Both the position numbers and the translations under genes were made by a program. From NCBI GenBank assembly GCA_039030395.1, contig JBCCEF010000004.1, positions 62,001 to 126,000 of the forward strand: DNA of 64,000 nt. The letters are read 5' to 3'. Origin of the DNA: Acidobacteriota bacterium. Lineage in GTDB: Bacteria > Acidobacteriota > Thermoanaerobaculia > Multivoradales > JBCCEF01. The notes beneath the pieces are model-generated. The model was not told the DNA's origin and did not search any database. It was given only the letters and a program-made list of their open reading frames with translations. Shown here one piece after another: positions 55,707 through 64,000 of the stretch. How positions within the stretch are numbered: position 1 is the first letter of the stretch; each line of letters begins with the position of its first letter.

Positions 55707-57143
55707 ATGACCCGTATCGCCTTTCTTTCGAGCGAGCCCATCCGGCCGCGCATGGCCGGCATCGGCATCCGCTACCTGGAGATGGCGCGGCGGCTGCCGA
55801 AACTCTCCGGTGGCGAGGTCGAGGTCGTCTTGGTGTCGCCGGCAACGGTGGAGGAGATGGCGGAAGCCGCGGCCGAGGTACCGGTGCGCTCCTGTGCGGC
55901 AGGTGGGTTCGGCGATCTCCTGGCGGACTGCGACGGCGCCGTGGCCCAGGGCCAGCTCGCCAATCATCTGCTGCTCGAATGCCCGGAGTTGCCGACGGCC
56001 ATCGACCTCTACGATCCGTGGCTGGTGGAGAACCTGCACTACGTCGAATCCTTGGGCCTCGACCCGTACAAGAACGACCACGCCACCTGGGTGCTCCAGA
56101 TGTCCCGCGGCGATTTCTTCCTGTGCTCGTCGGAAGAGCAGAAAACCTTCTACTGTGGGTTCCTGTCGGCCTTGGGGCGAATCAACCCGCACCGCATGGC
56201 GGACGATCCGGATCTCGCCGGGTTGATCGCTCCGGTCCCTTTCGGCCTGCCGGACGAGCTGCCGCCGCATCGCCCCTGGTTGCCGGAGAGAGCCTCCGGA
56301 CCGGCCCCGTTCCGTATCCTCTTCGGCGGCCTCTACGACTGGTACGACCCGTGGGTGCTCCTCGCAGCGCTCGAAGGAATGGAGGCCGACTGGGTGCTCT
56401 ACTTCATCCGCAACCCCAACGCCGACTCCACCCCCCAGGCCTTGATGTCCGAGGTCGAAGCCAAATGCCGTGAGCGCGGCTGGTGGGGGGAGCGGGTACG
56501 GGCTCTCGACTGGGTGCCGGCGGAGCGCCGCTGGGATCTGCTGCGTGACGTCGACCTGCTGGTGGCGCCGCATCGGCCGAGCCTTGAAACCCGCCTCTCG
56601 CTGCGCACCCGCTACCTCGAAGCCTTAGCCGTCGGCTGTCCGGTGATCGCCACCGCCGGCGGCACCATCGGCCGTCTGCTGACCGAGCACCAGGCCGGCC
56701 GCGTCGTCCCCCCCGGCGACGCGAACGTCCTTCGCACCGCCCTGGAAGGTGCCACCCGAATGTCAGAGGCCGCCCTGGAAGGTGCCACCCGAATGTCAGA
56801 GGCCACCCTGGAAGGTGCCACCCGAATGTCAGAGGCCAACAAAATCAACGACTTAGAGACTTCTCTAGCAGGTACCACCCGAATGTCGGCAGGTGCCACC
56901 CGAATGTCGGGAGGCGCCACGAGAATGCTTGGGGAGCCGTCGGCGGAGGGTCGCCGGCGGCTGGTGGCGGCTTTCACCTGGCCGCGCTCCCTGGCTCCGT
57001 TGGTGGAGTTTTGCCGCCGGCCGCGGCGGGACGAGACGAAGGAAGCCTTTGCCTTTCGGCCGGAGACGGTGGCGCCGGCGGACGGCTTGCCCTTCCGGTT
57101 GCGCCGCCGCCTCGGGCGCTGGTGGCGCGGGGAAGGCGCTTGA
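55707..57143 (+). CDS. glycosyltransferase, GT-B type, with internal GATRMS repeats
   Basis: 478 residues. The N-terminus (RIAFLSSEPIRPRMAGIGIR, YLEMARRLP) and ATWVLQMSRGDFFLCSSEEQ fit GT4-like enzymes; the donor part holds LRTRYLEALAVGCPVIATAGG and VVPPGDANVLR. Directly after it, residues about 345-408 consist of six GATRMS-type repeats, absent from related enzymes, encoded by near-identical DNA. A short C-terminal helix resumes the normal sequence. The next GT gene overlaps as TTGA. Confidence 0.83.
   Translation: MTRIAFLSSEPIRPRMAGIGIRYLEMARRLPKLSGGEVEVVLVSPATVEEMAEAAAEVPVRSCAAGGFGDLLADCDGAVAQGQLANHLLLECPELPTAIDLYDPWLVENLHYVESLGLDPYKNDHATWVLQMSRGDFFLCSSEEQKTFYCGFLSALGRINPHRMADDPDLAGLIAPVPFGLPDELPPHRPWLPERASGPAPFRILFGGLYDWYDPWVLLAALEGMEADWVLYFIRNPNADSTPQALMSEVEAKCRERGWWGERVRALDWVPAERRWDLLRDVDLLVAPHRPSLETRLSLRTRYLEALAVGCPVIATAGGTIGRLLTEHQAGRVVPPGDANVLRTALEGATRMSEAALEGATRMSEATLEGATRMSEANKINDLETSLAGTTRMSAGATRMSGGATRMLGEPSAEGRRRLVAAFTWPRSLAPLVEFCRRPRRDETKEAFAFRPETVAPADGLPFRLRRRLGRWWRGEGA
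56741..56932 (+). repeat. in-frame tandem repeat, core GGTGCCACCCGAATGTC
   Basis: Three contiguous 33-base units (56741, 56774, 56807) are followed by an AT-richer spacer (AACAAAATCAACGACTTAG) and three shorter units. Each unit gives GATRMS or a variant. The spacer joins the second block through CTAGCAGGT, which is also the terminal sequence of the dispersed repeat family. Confidence 0.85.
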
Positions 57144-58456
57144 AGGTCTCCGTCGCCATTCTGAGCTGGAACGGCCGACAGCATCTCGGTCCCTGTCTCG
57201 AAGCCCTCGCCGGGCAGCGGGATCCGGGGGTGCCGTGGGAGGTTCTCGTGCTGGATAACGGTTCCTCCGACGGCACCGCCGAGTGGCTGCGAAAGGAGTG
57301 GCTGGCGGTGGATCGCCTGCCGCTGCGGCTGGTCGAGAGTCGTCACAACCTGGGATTCTGCGCCGGCAACAACCGGTTGGTGAGGCAGGCCGAGGGCGAC
57401 GCCGTCGCCTTCTTGAACAACGACACTCGCCCACGGCAGGACTGGCTGGCCGCCCTGGTGGAGGGACTGCGCCGCTCGCCGCCGGACATCGCCGCCGTTT
57501 CCGGCCGAATTCTGGACTGGGAGGGCGAGCGCCTCGACTTCGCCCGCGGGGTGATGACCTTTGACGGCCACGCTTTTCAGATGGGCTTCCGGCGGCCGCT
57601 GGATCGCCTGCGGCCGGTGGACGACCCGGCGGACGGCGAGGAACTGTTCTTCGCCTGCGGCGGCAACATGCTGATCCGCAAGGAATCCTTCCTCGCCGCC
57701 GGTGGATTCGACGAGGACTATTTCGCCTATCTGGAGGACGTCGATCTCGGCTGGCGCCTGTGGGCCGGCGGTGAGCGGGTGCGCTACGTGGCGGACGCGG
57801 TGGTGCACCATCGGTCGAGCGCTACCAGCGATCTGCTAGGTCTTTATCACCGCGGCTTCCTGTTCGAGCGAAACGCCTTCGTCACCGCCTACAAGAACTA
57901 CGAAGACGGCCTCTGGCAGCGCGTCATGCCGGCGGTGCAGTGGGCGCTGGCCTCCCGCACCCAGACCCTGCTGGTGCAGAACAACCCTGGCGGCGAGATC
58001 CTCACTCAGGACCCCTACGCCGGCATGATCGCCAATACGGGCAACGGCGAAGAGGAGTCAGAGGCCAGATCCGAAGCGCTGCCGATTCGCCGCAAGCGCG
58101 GGCGGCCCATCTGGCTCAAGCCCCGCACCTTCGCCCGTCACCTCAAAGCACGCCTGGCCGGCGGCCCTCACCCGGTGCTGACGGACCACCGCACCGTCGC
58201 TCAACTGCGGGCACAGACCTGGATCCTCGGCCATCTCGACCGCATCGCCGCGCACCGGGCCGCGGTGCAGGCACGCCGCAAGGTGAGCGATGCCTATCTC
58301 TTCGAGCGTTTCCCGGTATACCTGGTGCCGACCTATCCGGGGGACGAACTGCTGTTTGCCCGGAAAGGGTTCCGCCGGAGCTTGCCGGCGGATCTACCGC
58401 TGGTGGATCGTAACCTCGAAGAGGTGATGGAGGTGGAAGGCAACCCCTCGTGTTGA
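57140..58456 (+). CDS. glycosyltransferase family 2
   Basis: 438 residues starting at TTG 57140, overlapping the previous stop as TTGA. GT-A landmarks: VSVAILSWNGRQHLGPCLEA, VLVLDNGSSDGTAEWL, SRHNLGFCAGNN, AVAFLNNDTRP and FDEDYFAYLEDVDLGWRLW. The C-terminal about 150 residues are basic and not recognised. It is the last gene of the polysaccharide run and is followed by repeat copy D. Confidence 0.87.
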   Translation: MKVSVAILSWNGRQHLGPCLEALAGQRDPGVPWEVLVLDNGSSDGTAEWLRKEWLAVDRLPLRLVESRHNLGFCAGNNRLVRQAEGDAVAFLNNDTRPRQDWLAALVEGLRRSPPDIAAVSGRILDWEGERLDFARGVMTFDGHAFQMGFRRPLDRLRPVDDPADGEELFFACGGNMLIRKESFLAAGGFDEDYFAYLEDVDLGWRLWAGGERVRYVADAVVHHRSSATSDLLGLYHRGFLFERNAFVTAYKNYEDGLWQRVMPAVQWALASRTQTLLVQNNPGGEILTQDPYAGMIANTGNGEEESEARSEALPIRRKRGRPIWLKPRTFARHLKARLAGGPHPVLTDHRTVAQLRAQTWILGHLDRIAAHRAAVQARRKVSDAYLFERFPVYLVPTYPGDELLFARKGFRRSLPADLPLVDRNLEEVMEVEGNPSC

Positions 58457-58465
58457 GCGGGCGCT

Positions 58466-58631
58466 CCGAGCCCGAAGGGCTGGGCGCCTCCGACGAGGAG
58501 CCGCCGAAGATGGGGGTGAGCCCGCAAATGCAATGCATTTCGGGCGAGGGGGACGCTGAGTCCCCCTGACCAAGAAAGCTAGCAGGGCAGCTGAAATGAG
58601 GGGCCGAAGGCCTTTTTCAGCTACCTGCTAG
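58466..58631 (-). repeat. dispersed intergenic repeat, copy D
   Basis: Read on the minus strand: the hairpin (CTAGCAGGTAGCTGAAAA paired with TTTCAGCTGCCCTGCTAG, 58577-58631), the GGGGGACTCAGCGTCCCCC stem, the stem CCGAAATGCATTGCATTTGC, then CTCACCCCCATCTTCGG and GCCCTTCGGGCTC, matching copy B. It fills the gap between two convergent genes and supplies the TAG of the RND gene. Confidence 0.78.
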
Positions 58632-61600
58632 ATGACGGGATCGACGAAGACTTCGTTTTCCGGAGTCCCACGAAACACCCGTCGTACGAGGGTGTCGAAG
58701 ACCCTTCGAGCGTCATCGAACAGGGTGTAGAGCACCGGCACCACCAGCAGGGTCAATAGCGTCGCGGTGGTCAAGCCGCCGATCAAGGTGAAGCCGAAGC
58801 TCTTGTAGGACATGCCGATGGTCGACGGCTGGCCGAGGGTCAGCGGGATCATGCCGAAGATGGTGGTGAGGGCGGTCATCATGATCGGCCGGAAGCGGCG
58901 GCTCGAAGCCAACAGGATGGCCTCCGCCCGCTCGATGCCTTGACGCCGAAGTCGGTTGATGTAGTCGATCAGCACGATGCCGTTGTTGACCACCACTCCG
59001 ATCAACAGCACTCCTCCCACCATGCCGAGGAAGTCGATGTCCCGGTTGGCCAGCACGTGGGCCCAGATCACCCCGATGCCCGCCAGGGGAATGGTGAAGA
59101 CGATCGATAATGGCAGGATGAAACTCTCGAACAAGAAGCCCATCAGAAGGTAGATGAAAAGCACCGACATCAGGGCTGCGAAGGCCATCGCCTGGGCCTC
59201 TTCGTTGGTCGAGTTCTGTCGGCGGCTGCTGCCGAAGGTCACTCCCTCCGGCAGATCGATCCGCCGGGTGAGGGCCGCGAGGCGGTCGCGGGTTTCGTCC
59301 TCCTTGCCCTCTTCTAGCTCCAGGGTGATGGTGCGGGCGATGCGCTTGCTGCGCCGGAAGATGGACTTGGCACCGGCGGACGATTCGACGTCCGTCAGGG
59401 AGGCCAGGGGTACGAAGGTGCCGGTTTCGGTGGGCACCTGGAAACCGGCCAGTTCGGTCAAGCTCTCACGGTCTTCTTCCTCGAACCGTACCCGCACCTC
59501 GATTTCCCGGCCGTCCTGGTAGAACTTCGGCAGCGACTGGCCGCGCAGCGCGTAGCCCACCACTCCGGCCACTACCTCCGGATTGACCTGCTGCTGCTGC
59601 GCCCGGTCTCGGTCCACCACCAGGGACAACTCGTTCGGCTGGCGGTCGTTGCCGGCCAGCTTCTTGATGCCGAGGACGCCCTCCACCGAGGCGTAGACGT
59701 CTTCGAGATCCTCGGTGACGGCTTCCAGTTGATCCGGGTCCTCGCTGTTCAAGGTGACCCGGTAGATCGATTTGTCGTCGTCGCCGCCCTCGTCTTCGGA
59801 GCCGGTGTAAAACTGTACGCCGGCGGCCTCCGGCAGGGCTGCGAGCACCGCTTCGGTGACCTGCCGCGGGGTCATCGGCCGCTCCCCTTCGCGCGGGAAC
59901 CAGGCCTCGATCTCGCCCCAGTTGGTGCGGTGGAAGAAGAAGTGGCCGTCGAGCCCCCACTTTTCCTTGTTGGCTTCCATCACCTTTTCCACTTCCAGGA
60001 AGTAGCGCTGGGTTTCCTCGAAGGAGTAGGTTTGGGGCAGCTCGATGTCGACCTCGATCCCCGGGCTCTCGTTTTCGTCTTGTTCCACCACCTTGAGTTC
60101 CCGGGCGTTCATCGCGATGCCCGAAACCACCGCCACCAGCACGATGCTCATGACCAGTTCGAGTCGCCTTCCGAGGAAGAACTGGAGCAGTCGTCCGTAG
60201 GCGCCGTTGACCCGCTCGAAGGTGCTGTTGTAGCTCTTGGTGAGGGCGGCGTTGACCCGGCGATGCAGGCGATGGCGCCAGCCGGTGGCCTCGGCGCCGC
60301 GGGCCGGCAGGGTGAGGTAGACCGAAAGCGGTATGAACACCAGCGCCACGAAGAGCGAAGCGAGAAGCGATACGGAGACCGGAATGGCCATGCGCAGGAG
60401 GAAGAACTGCGCCTGCCCCTCGACCAGCGATACCGGCAGGAAGACGATGACCGTGGTCAGCGTCGCCATGGTCACGGCGAGGGCGATTTCGCCGGCGCCG
60501 CGGATGCAGGCCTCGCGGCGTCCGGCGCCCTCTTTGTGCACCCGGTAGATGTTCTCCGCTACCACCACGGCGTTGTCCACCAGTAGGCCGACACAGATCA
60601 TCAGGCCGAGGAGCGACAGGATGTTGAGGCTCTCGCCGGCGAAGAACATCACCGTCAGCGCGATCAGCATGGAGAGCGGAATCGACAGGGTGATGATGAG
60701 GGTCATGCGGCCGCGCCGCAGGAAGAAGAACAGCACGCCGATGGCGAAGATCGCGCCGATCCTGCCGCTGTCCAAAAGGGTGCTCAGGGATTCGAGAATC
60801 ACCGAGCCCTGATCGAAGAAGACGGTCATCTCGATGCCCGACAGGCGCGGGTCCGCCTGCAGCTCTTCCACTACCCGATGAACCTGTTGGGAGACCTCCA
60901 GGGTATTCGCCTCGCCTTCCTTCATCACTTCCAGGGCCACCGCCGGCCGGCCGTTGACCCGCACCCGATACTTCTTGTCCGGCTCCTCGTAGGCTACCCG
61001 GGCGATGTCCTCCACCCGCACCGAAGGCGCCACCGAGCGCTCGCGCACGGTGTCGAGGTCCGGGTAGCGGGCGACGGAGCGCAGCAGGAGTTTCTTGCCG
61101 CCGGTGAACACGCTGCCGCTCGCCAGACTGAAATTGTCGCCGGCCAGATCCTGGGCGATGGCGTAAATGTTCAGGCCCGCCGCCTCGGTGCGCTCGCGGT
61201 CCAGCTCGATCAGAATCTCTTTTTCTTCCAGCCCTTGGGTTCTCACCTGGGCCACGCCGTCGATCCGTTCCAGGGGCATTCGTACGCCCTTTTCGACCAG
61301 GCTGTAGGAATCCGGTACCGAGGGGTCGACGCCCAGGCCGACCATCGCCACCGGGAATCCGGAAGTGTCGTTCTTGCGGATGTACACCCGGTCCGCATCC
61401 TCCGGCATGCGCACCCTGGCCCGCTGCACCCGGTCGCGTACCTCGCGGTAGGCCACGTCCATGTCCGTGCCCTGTTTGAACATCATGAACACCCGGCCGA
61501 AGCTCGTGGTGGAGAAGGAGTTCAGCCGATCGAGCCCCTTGACGGTGGAGAGCTCCTCTTCGAGCGGCAGGATGACCTTGTCCATCACCTCCCGGGCCGG

Positions 61601-61816
61601 GGCATCGGACCACGGCACGTTGACCCCCAGATAGGGCTCCGTGTAGCCCGCCGGGAACAGCTCCAGGGGAATGCCCAGGGTAGCGACCAGGCCGACCACC
61701 AGGGTGGTGGCGAGGAGCACCAGTACGGTGATCCGCCGGTCTAGGGAGAAGCGCGGCAGTATCTCCTCCAGTCGTGAACCCCGGGAGTTTTTTCGCTGAG
61801 TGTCGTCTTGGGTCAT
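58628..61816 (-). CDS. RND efflux permease, AcrB/MdtB-like
   Basis: 1062 residues, the normal size. Twelve membrane helices in the RND pattern; DRRITVLVLLATTLVVGLVA and GLMICVGLLVDNAVVVAENI (proton-relay Asp pair of helix 4) are evident, with FTLIGGLTTATLLTLLVVPV at the end. It works in the inner membrane, coupling proton entry to export. No adaptor (MFP) or outer-membrane gene is in the window. Its start shares a base with the stop of the upstream RND gene, so the two pumps are co-translated and may form a heteromeric pump, as MdtBC does. Confidence 0.92.
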   Translation of the reverse strand: MTQDDTQRKNSRGSRLEEILPRFSLDRRITVLVLLATTLVVGLVATLGIPLELFPAGYTEPYLGVNVPWSDAPAREVMDKVILPLEEELSTVKGLDRLNSFSTTSFGRVFMMFKQGTDMDVAYREVRDRVQRARVRMPEDADRVYIRKNDTSGFPVAMVGLGVDPSVPDSYSLVEKGVRMPLERIDGVAQVRTQGLEEKEILIELDRERTEAAGLNIYAIAQDLAGDNFSLASGSVFTGGKKLLLRSVARYPDLDTVRERSVAPSVRVEDIARVAYEEPDKKYRVRVNGRPAVALEVMKEGEANTLEVSQQVHRVVEELQADPRLSGIEMTVFFDQGSVILESLSTLLDSGRIGAIFAIGVLFFFLRRGRMTLIITLSIPLSMLIALTVMFFAGESLNILSLLGLMICVGLLVDNAVVVAENIYRVHKEGAGRREACIRGAGEIALAVTMATLTTVIVFLPVSLVEGQAQFFLLRMAIPVSVSLLASLFVALVFIPLSVYLTLPARGAEATGWRHRLHRRVNAALTKSYNSTFERVNGAYGRLLQFFLGRRLELVMSIVLVAVVSGIAMNARELKVVEQDENESPGIEVDIELPQTYSFEETQRYFLEVEKVMEANKEKWGLDGHFFFHRTNWGEIEAWFPREGERPMTPRQVTEAVLAALPEAAGVQFYTGSEDEGGDDDKSIYRVTLNSEDPDQLEAVTEDLEDVYASVEGVLGIKKLAGNDRQPNELSLVVDRDRAQQQQVNPEVVAGVVGYALRGQSLPKFYQDGREIEVRVRFEEEDRESLTELAGFQVPTETGTFVPLASLTDVESSAGAKSIFRRSKRIARTITLELEEGKEDETRDRLAALTRRIDLPEGVTFGSSRRQNSTNEEAQAMAFAALMSVLFIYLLMGFLFESFILPLSIVFTIPLAGIGVIWAHVLANRDIDFLGMVGGVLLIGVVVNNGIVLIDYINRLRRQGIERAEAILLASSRRFRPIMMTALTTIFGMIPLTLGQPSTIGMSYKSFGFTLIGGLTTATLLTLLVVPVLYTLFDDARRVFDTLVRRVFRGTPENEVFVDPVI

Positions 61817-63999
61817 CAGGGCACCGCCGTTTCGGGATCGCGCAGCATGCCGCTGCCGGAAGAGGGTTCGCGGCCGGCCGGTTCCTCGGCGCCGCCGAAG
61901 ATTCGCGCCCGTCCGCGATCGAAGAGGGAGTAGACCGCCGGGATGACCAGCAGGGTCAATCCCGTCGAAACGATCAGGCCGCTGATCACGGCGATCGCCA
62001 TGGGGGTGCGGATCTCGGCGCCGTCGCCGAGGCCGATGGCCATCGGCAGCAAGCCGAGGGCGGTCGTTGCGGTGGTCATCAGAATCGGCCGCAGGCGCGC
62101 CTCACCGCCGGCGACGATCGCCTCGTCGCGATCCATGCCGCGGCCGCGCAGGGTGTTGATGTAGTCCACCAGCACGATGGCGTTGTTCACCACGATACCG
62201 GCCAGCATGATCATGCCGAGGACCACCACGATGGACAGGCTGATGTTGAGGAGCGCCAGGGCCAGGACGGTGCCGACGAACGCCAGAGGAATGGTGAACA
62301 TGATCACCAGCGGTTGGAGAAGCGACTCGAACTGCGCCGCCATGATCACGAACACCAGGAAGATCGACAGCCCCAGGGCCAGGTACAGACTGCCTTTGCT
62401 GCGCTGCCACTCCTCGTTCTGGCCGGCGATGAAGTAGGTCATTCCCTCGGGCCAGTCAACTTTCTGGGTCAAGGTTTGGTCGATCGCCTCGACGGCGCCG
62501 CCCAACGAGCCGGCGGCGATGTTGGCATTGACCAGCGCCACCCGCCGGCCGTCCACCCGCCGTACCTCGCTCGGGCCTTCGCCCAAGGTGACGTCGGCAA
62601 TGGAGGAGAGCGGGATGGGCCGCGCGCCGGTGCCGGGATTGACCACCAGGGCGCGCAGGTCTTCCACCGTCTCGCGATCCTCCTCGCCGAGGCGGACGAG
62701 AATCGGTACCCGGCGATCTTGCATGTTGAAGCGCGTCGCCTCGAAACCCTTGACCTGATTGCGCACCAACTCGGCGGTGCCGCGCAGGTTGAGGCCGTAG
62801 CGCAGCAGTCGCTCCCGGTCGTAGACGATCTGCACCTCCGGTGCGCCGCTCTTCAAGGTTACGTCGACATCGGCCAGCTCCGGCATTGCGGCCATGGTCG
62901 CTCGCACCACTTCGCCTTGTTGTTTGAGGGCGGCGAGGTCATCGCCGTGGACTTCCAGCTCGATCGGCGTCTTGGAGCTGAACAACACCGGCCGCACCAC
63001 CCGGGCGTCCAGATCCGGCACCTGCGCCAGACTCTGGCGGATGCGGCCGATCACCGCTTCCTCCCGGTACCGGACGCTGCCCTCGCCACTGAGCAGTGCG
63101 CCCAACTTCTCGCCGAAGGACATCTCCGGCCGCTCCAACAGCACCTTGAAGCGCGCCGAGTGTTCGCCCTCGTCGGAACGCTGGGAATTCGCCGCGTCGA
63201 AGCCGAAGGTGACGATCAGCGCGTCGATGTCGTCCCGTTCGGCGAGGATCGCCTGCTCGACCGGCTCCAGAATGCGGACGGTCTCCTCGATCGGCGTACC
63301 CACCGGCATGGCCACTTCGAAGGTGAATTCGCCCTGGTGGACCTCCGGCAGCAGCTCGCTGTCGAGTTCGAGGGCGAGAGCGGTGGTCAGTCCCACCAGC
63401 AGCAGCATCGCCACCACCACCGTGCCGGCGCGCCGCAGGGCCCAGCCCAGAACCCGCGGGTAGTGGCGTCGCAGGGTATTGAGGGCACCTTCCGTCAATC
63501 GCAGGGGCAGCGCGAAGAGAAAGCCGAAGACGAACTTGGCAGGCACACGCAAGAACCGGAGAGCGGTGAAAAAGACGAAGGCGATGAGCAGGACCAGCTT
63601 GCCGATCGCTTCCAGGACGATCGAGACGACGAACCGAAGGATCAGGTACGGGAACTTGACGATCCAGAGGAGGCCGCCCAGAAGGCTCCAAAACGCCCCT
63701 CGCCGCCCCTCGCCCTGCTTCGAGCGTAGGTCGCGCTTCAGATCCTCCAAGGACCACCACTGCCAGAGTGTTCGGCTTTCGGACTGGGAGGATTGGACCG
63801 CTTCCGTGCTCACGTTCCAGCGCCGGCTGGCGAGCATCGGAATGAGGAACACCGCCACCGCTAGGGAAGCCAGGAGCGAGATCACCACCGCCATGCCGAG
63901 GTCACCGAAGGCCTCGCCGGCGATGCCTTCCACGAACACCATCGGAAAGAAGACGGCGATGGAGGTCAAGGTGGAGGCGATCACCGCGCCGCGCACCTC
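61816..63999 (-). CDS. RND efflux permease, partial (N-terminus outside window)
   Basis: 728 residues are visible; the frame is open at the window end. The sequence enters at the helix 5-6 region (RGAVIASTLTSIAVFFPMVF) and continues through the second porter domain to the last helices (IVVVLGMIMLAGIVVNNAIV, LVDYINTLRGRGMDRDEAI). Between the helix-6 end (about residue 57) and the next RND block (about 180) there is an insertion of about 120 residues with additional hydrophobic stretches (FWSLLGGLLWIVKFPYLIL, IGKLVLLIAFVFFTAL). It is likely the heteromeric partner of the downstream permease. Confidence 0.9.
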   Translation of the reverse strand, partial: EVRGAVIASTLTSIAVFFPMVFVEGIAGEAFGDLGMAVVISLLASLAVAVFLIPMLASRRWNVSTEAVQSSQSESRTLWQWWSLEDLKRDLRSKQGEGRRGAFWSLLGGLLWIVKFPYLILRFVVSIVLEAIGKLVLLIAFVFFTALRFLRVPAKFVFGFLFALPLRLTEGALNTLRRHYPRVLGWALRRAGTVVVAMLLLVGLTTALALELDSELLPEVHQGEFTFEVAMPVGTPIEETVRILEPVEQAILAERDDIDALIVTFGFDAANSQRSDEGEHSARFKVLLERPEMSFGEKLGALLSGEGSVRYREEAVIGRIRQSLAQVPDLDARVVRPVLFSSKTPIELEVHGDDLAALKQQGEVVRATMAAMPELADVDVTLKSGAPEVQIVYDRERLLRYGLNLRGTAELVRNQVKGFEATRFNMQDRRVPILVRLGEEDRETVEDLRALVVNPGTGARPIPLSSIADVTLGEGPSEVRRVDGRRVALVNANIAAGSLGGAVEAIDQTLTQKVDWPEGMTYFIAGQNEEWQRSKGSLYLALGLSIFLVFVIMAAQFESLLQPLVIMFTIPLAFVGTVLALALLNISLSIVVVLGMIMLAGIVVNNAIVLVDYINTLRGRGMDRDEAIVAGGEARLRPILMTTATTALGLLPMAIGLGDGAEIRTPMAIAVISGLIVSTGLTLLVIPAVYSLFDRGRARIFGGAEEPAGREPSSGSGMLRDPETAVP

Positions 64000-64000
64000 G

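Noticed and set aside
56741-56932. Possible CRISPR array (repeated 33-base units)
   Set aside because: The units are contiguous or nearly so, without unique spacers, stay in the reading frame of a glycosyltransferase, and no cas gene is present.
61774-63729. Plus-strand frame of 651 codons antisense to the RND permease
   Set aside because: His/Asp/Gln/Arg-rich shadow composition without any domain, and the opposite strand encodes an evident RND protein. The same applies to 18836-20785, 8328-10292, 59466-61613 and 36903-38531.

Overview
The window is about 64 kb of high-GC DNA from a Gram-negative bacterium, most likely an Acidobacteriota member of the Thermoanaerobaculia type. This is inferred from family content: a GWxTD plus VWFA fusion protein, a sulfatase-fold protein ending in a RLKALGYL-type tail, ADP-heptose and Wzm/Wzt cell-surface genes, a PilB ATPase and RND efflux pumps. 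No rRNA or tRNA gene is visible, so the placement rests on protein families only.

Layout. 0-18.9 kb is mostly core metabolism and envelope: an M23 peptidase, a BtuF-like binding protein, a SprT-like protease and a prolyl oligopeptidase; a minus-strand ctaA-thioesterase-ICMT-GWxTD/VWFA group; a Ca2+/Na+ antiporter, icd, sseA-sufE, a TonB-like protein and fabI; and a coupled pair encoding a Cys-rich secreted protein and a large regulatory-like-domain protein. 19-27 kb holds pilB, three ADP-heptose/core genes, a SigR/RsrA-like ECF sigma/zinc anti-sigma pair with a cysteine-free thioredoxin-fold protein, a second M23 peptidase and a GHMP kinase.

28.0-33.7 kb is the most unusual part. A minus-strand run of six genes is a tandem duplication of a three-gene cassette: XRE-type HTH regulator, TPR protein, secreted protein. 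Each secreted protein carries repeated short segments bounded by arginine, SNIIEIGAR-type in one and HHLIDIGAR-type in the other, at almost the same positions. This looks like a split HTH+TPR peptide-sensing system with its own exported multi-copy ligand, or alternatively a functional-amyloid-like repeat. I do not recognise it as a described system.

33.9-58.5 kb is a surface-polysaccharide region. The ABC permease (Wzm-like) is separated from its ATPase (Wzt-like) by three exported proteins, one of them (37-38 kb) driven by a near-consensus promoter. After the ATPase come a radical SAM protein, six glycosyltransferases (one fused to a PIG-L deacetylase and a coiled coil), a YfhO-like membrane protein, a GNAT protein and a sulfatase-fold hydrolase. 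Many starts overlap the preceding stop (ATGA, GTGA, TTGA), implying translational coupling. 58.6-64 kb holds two coupled RND efflux permeases, the upstream one cut by the window end.

A dispersed non-coding repeat family (five copies at about 12.9, 14.4, 51.3, 53.7 and 58.5 kb) sits in gene junctions. Its hairpin end supplies the stop codon of four neighbouring genes and probably acts as a terminator.
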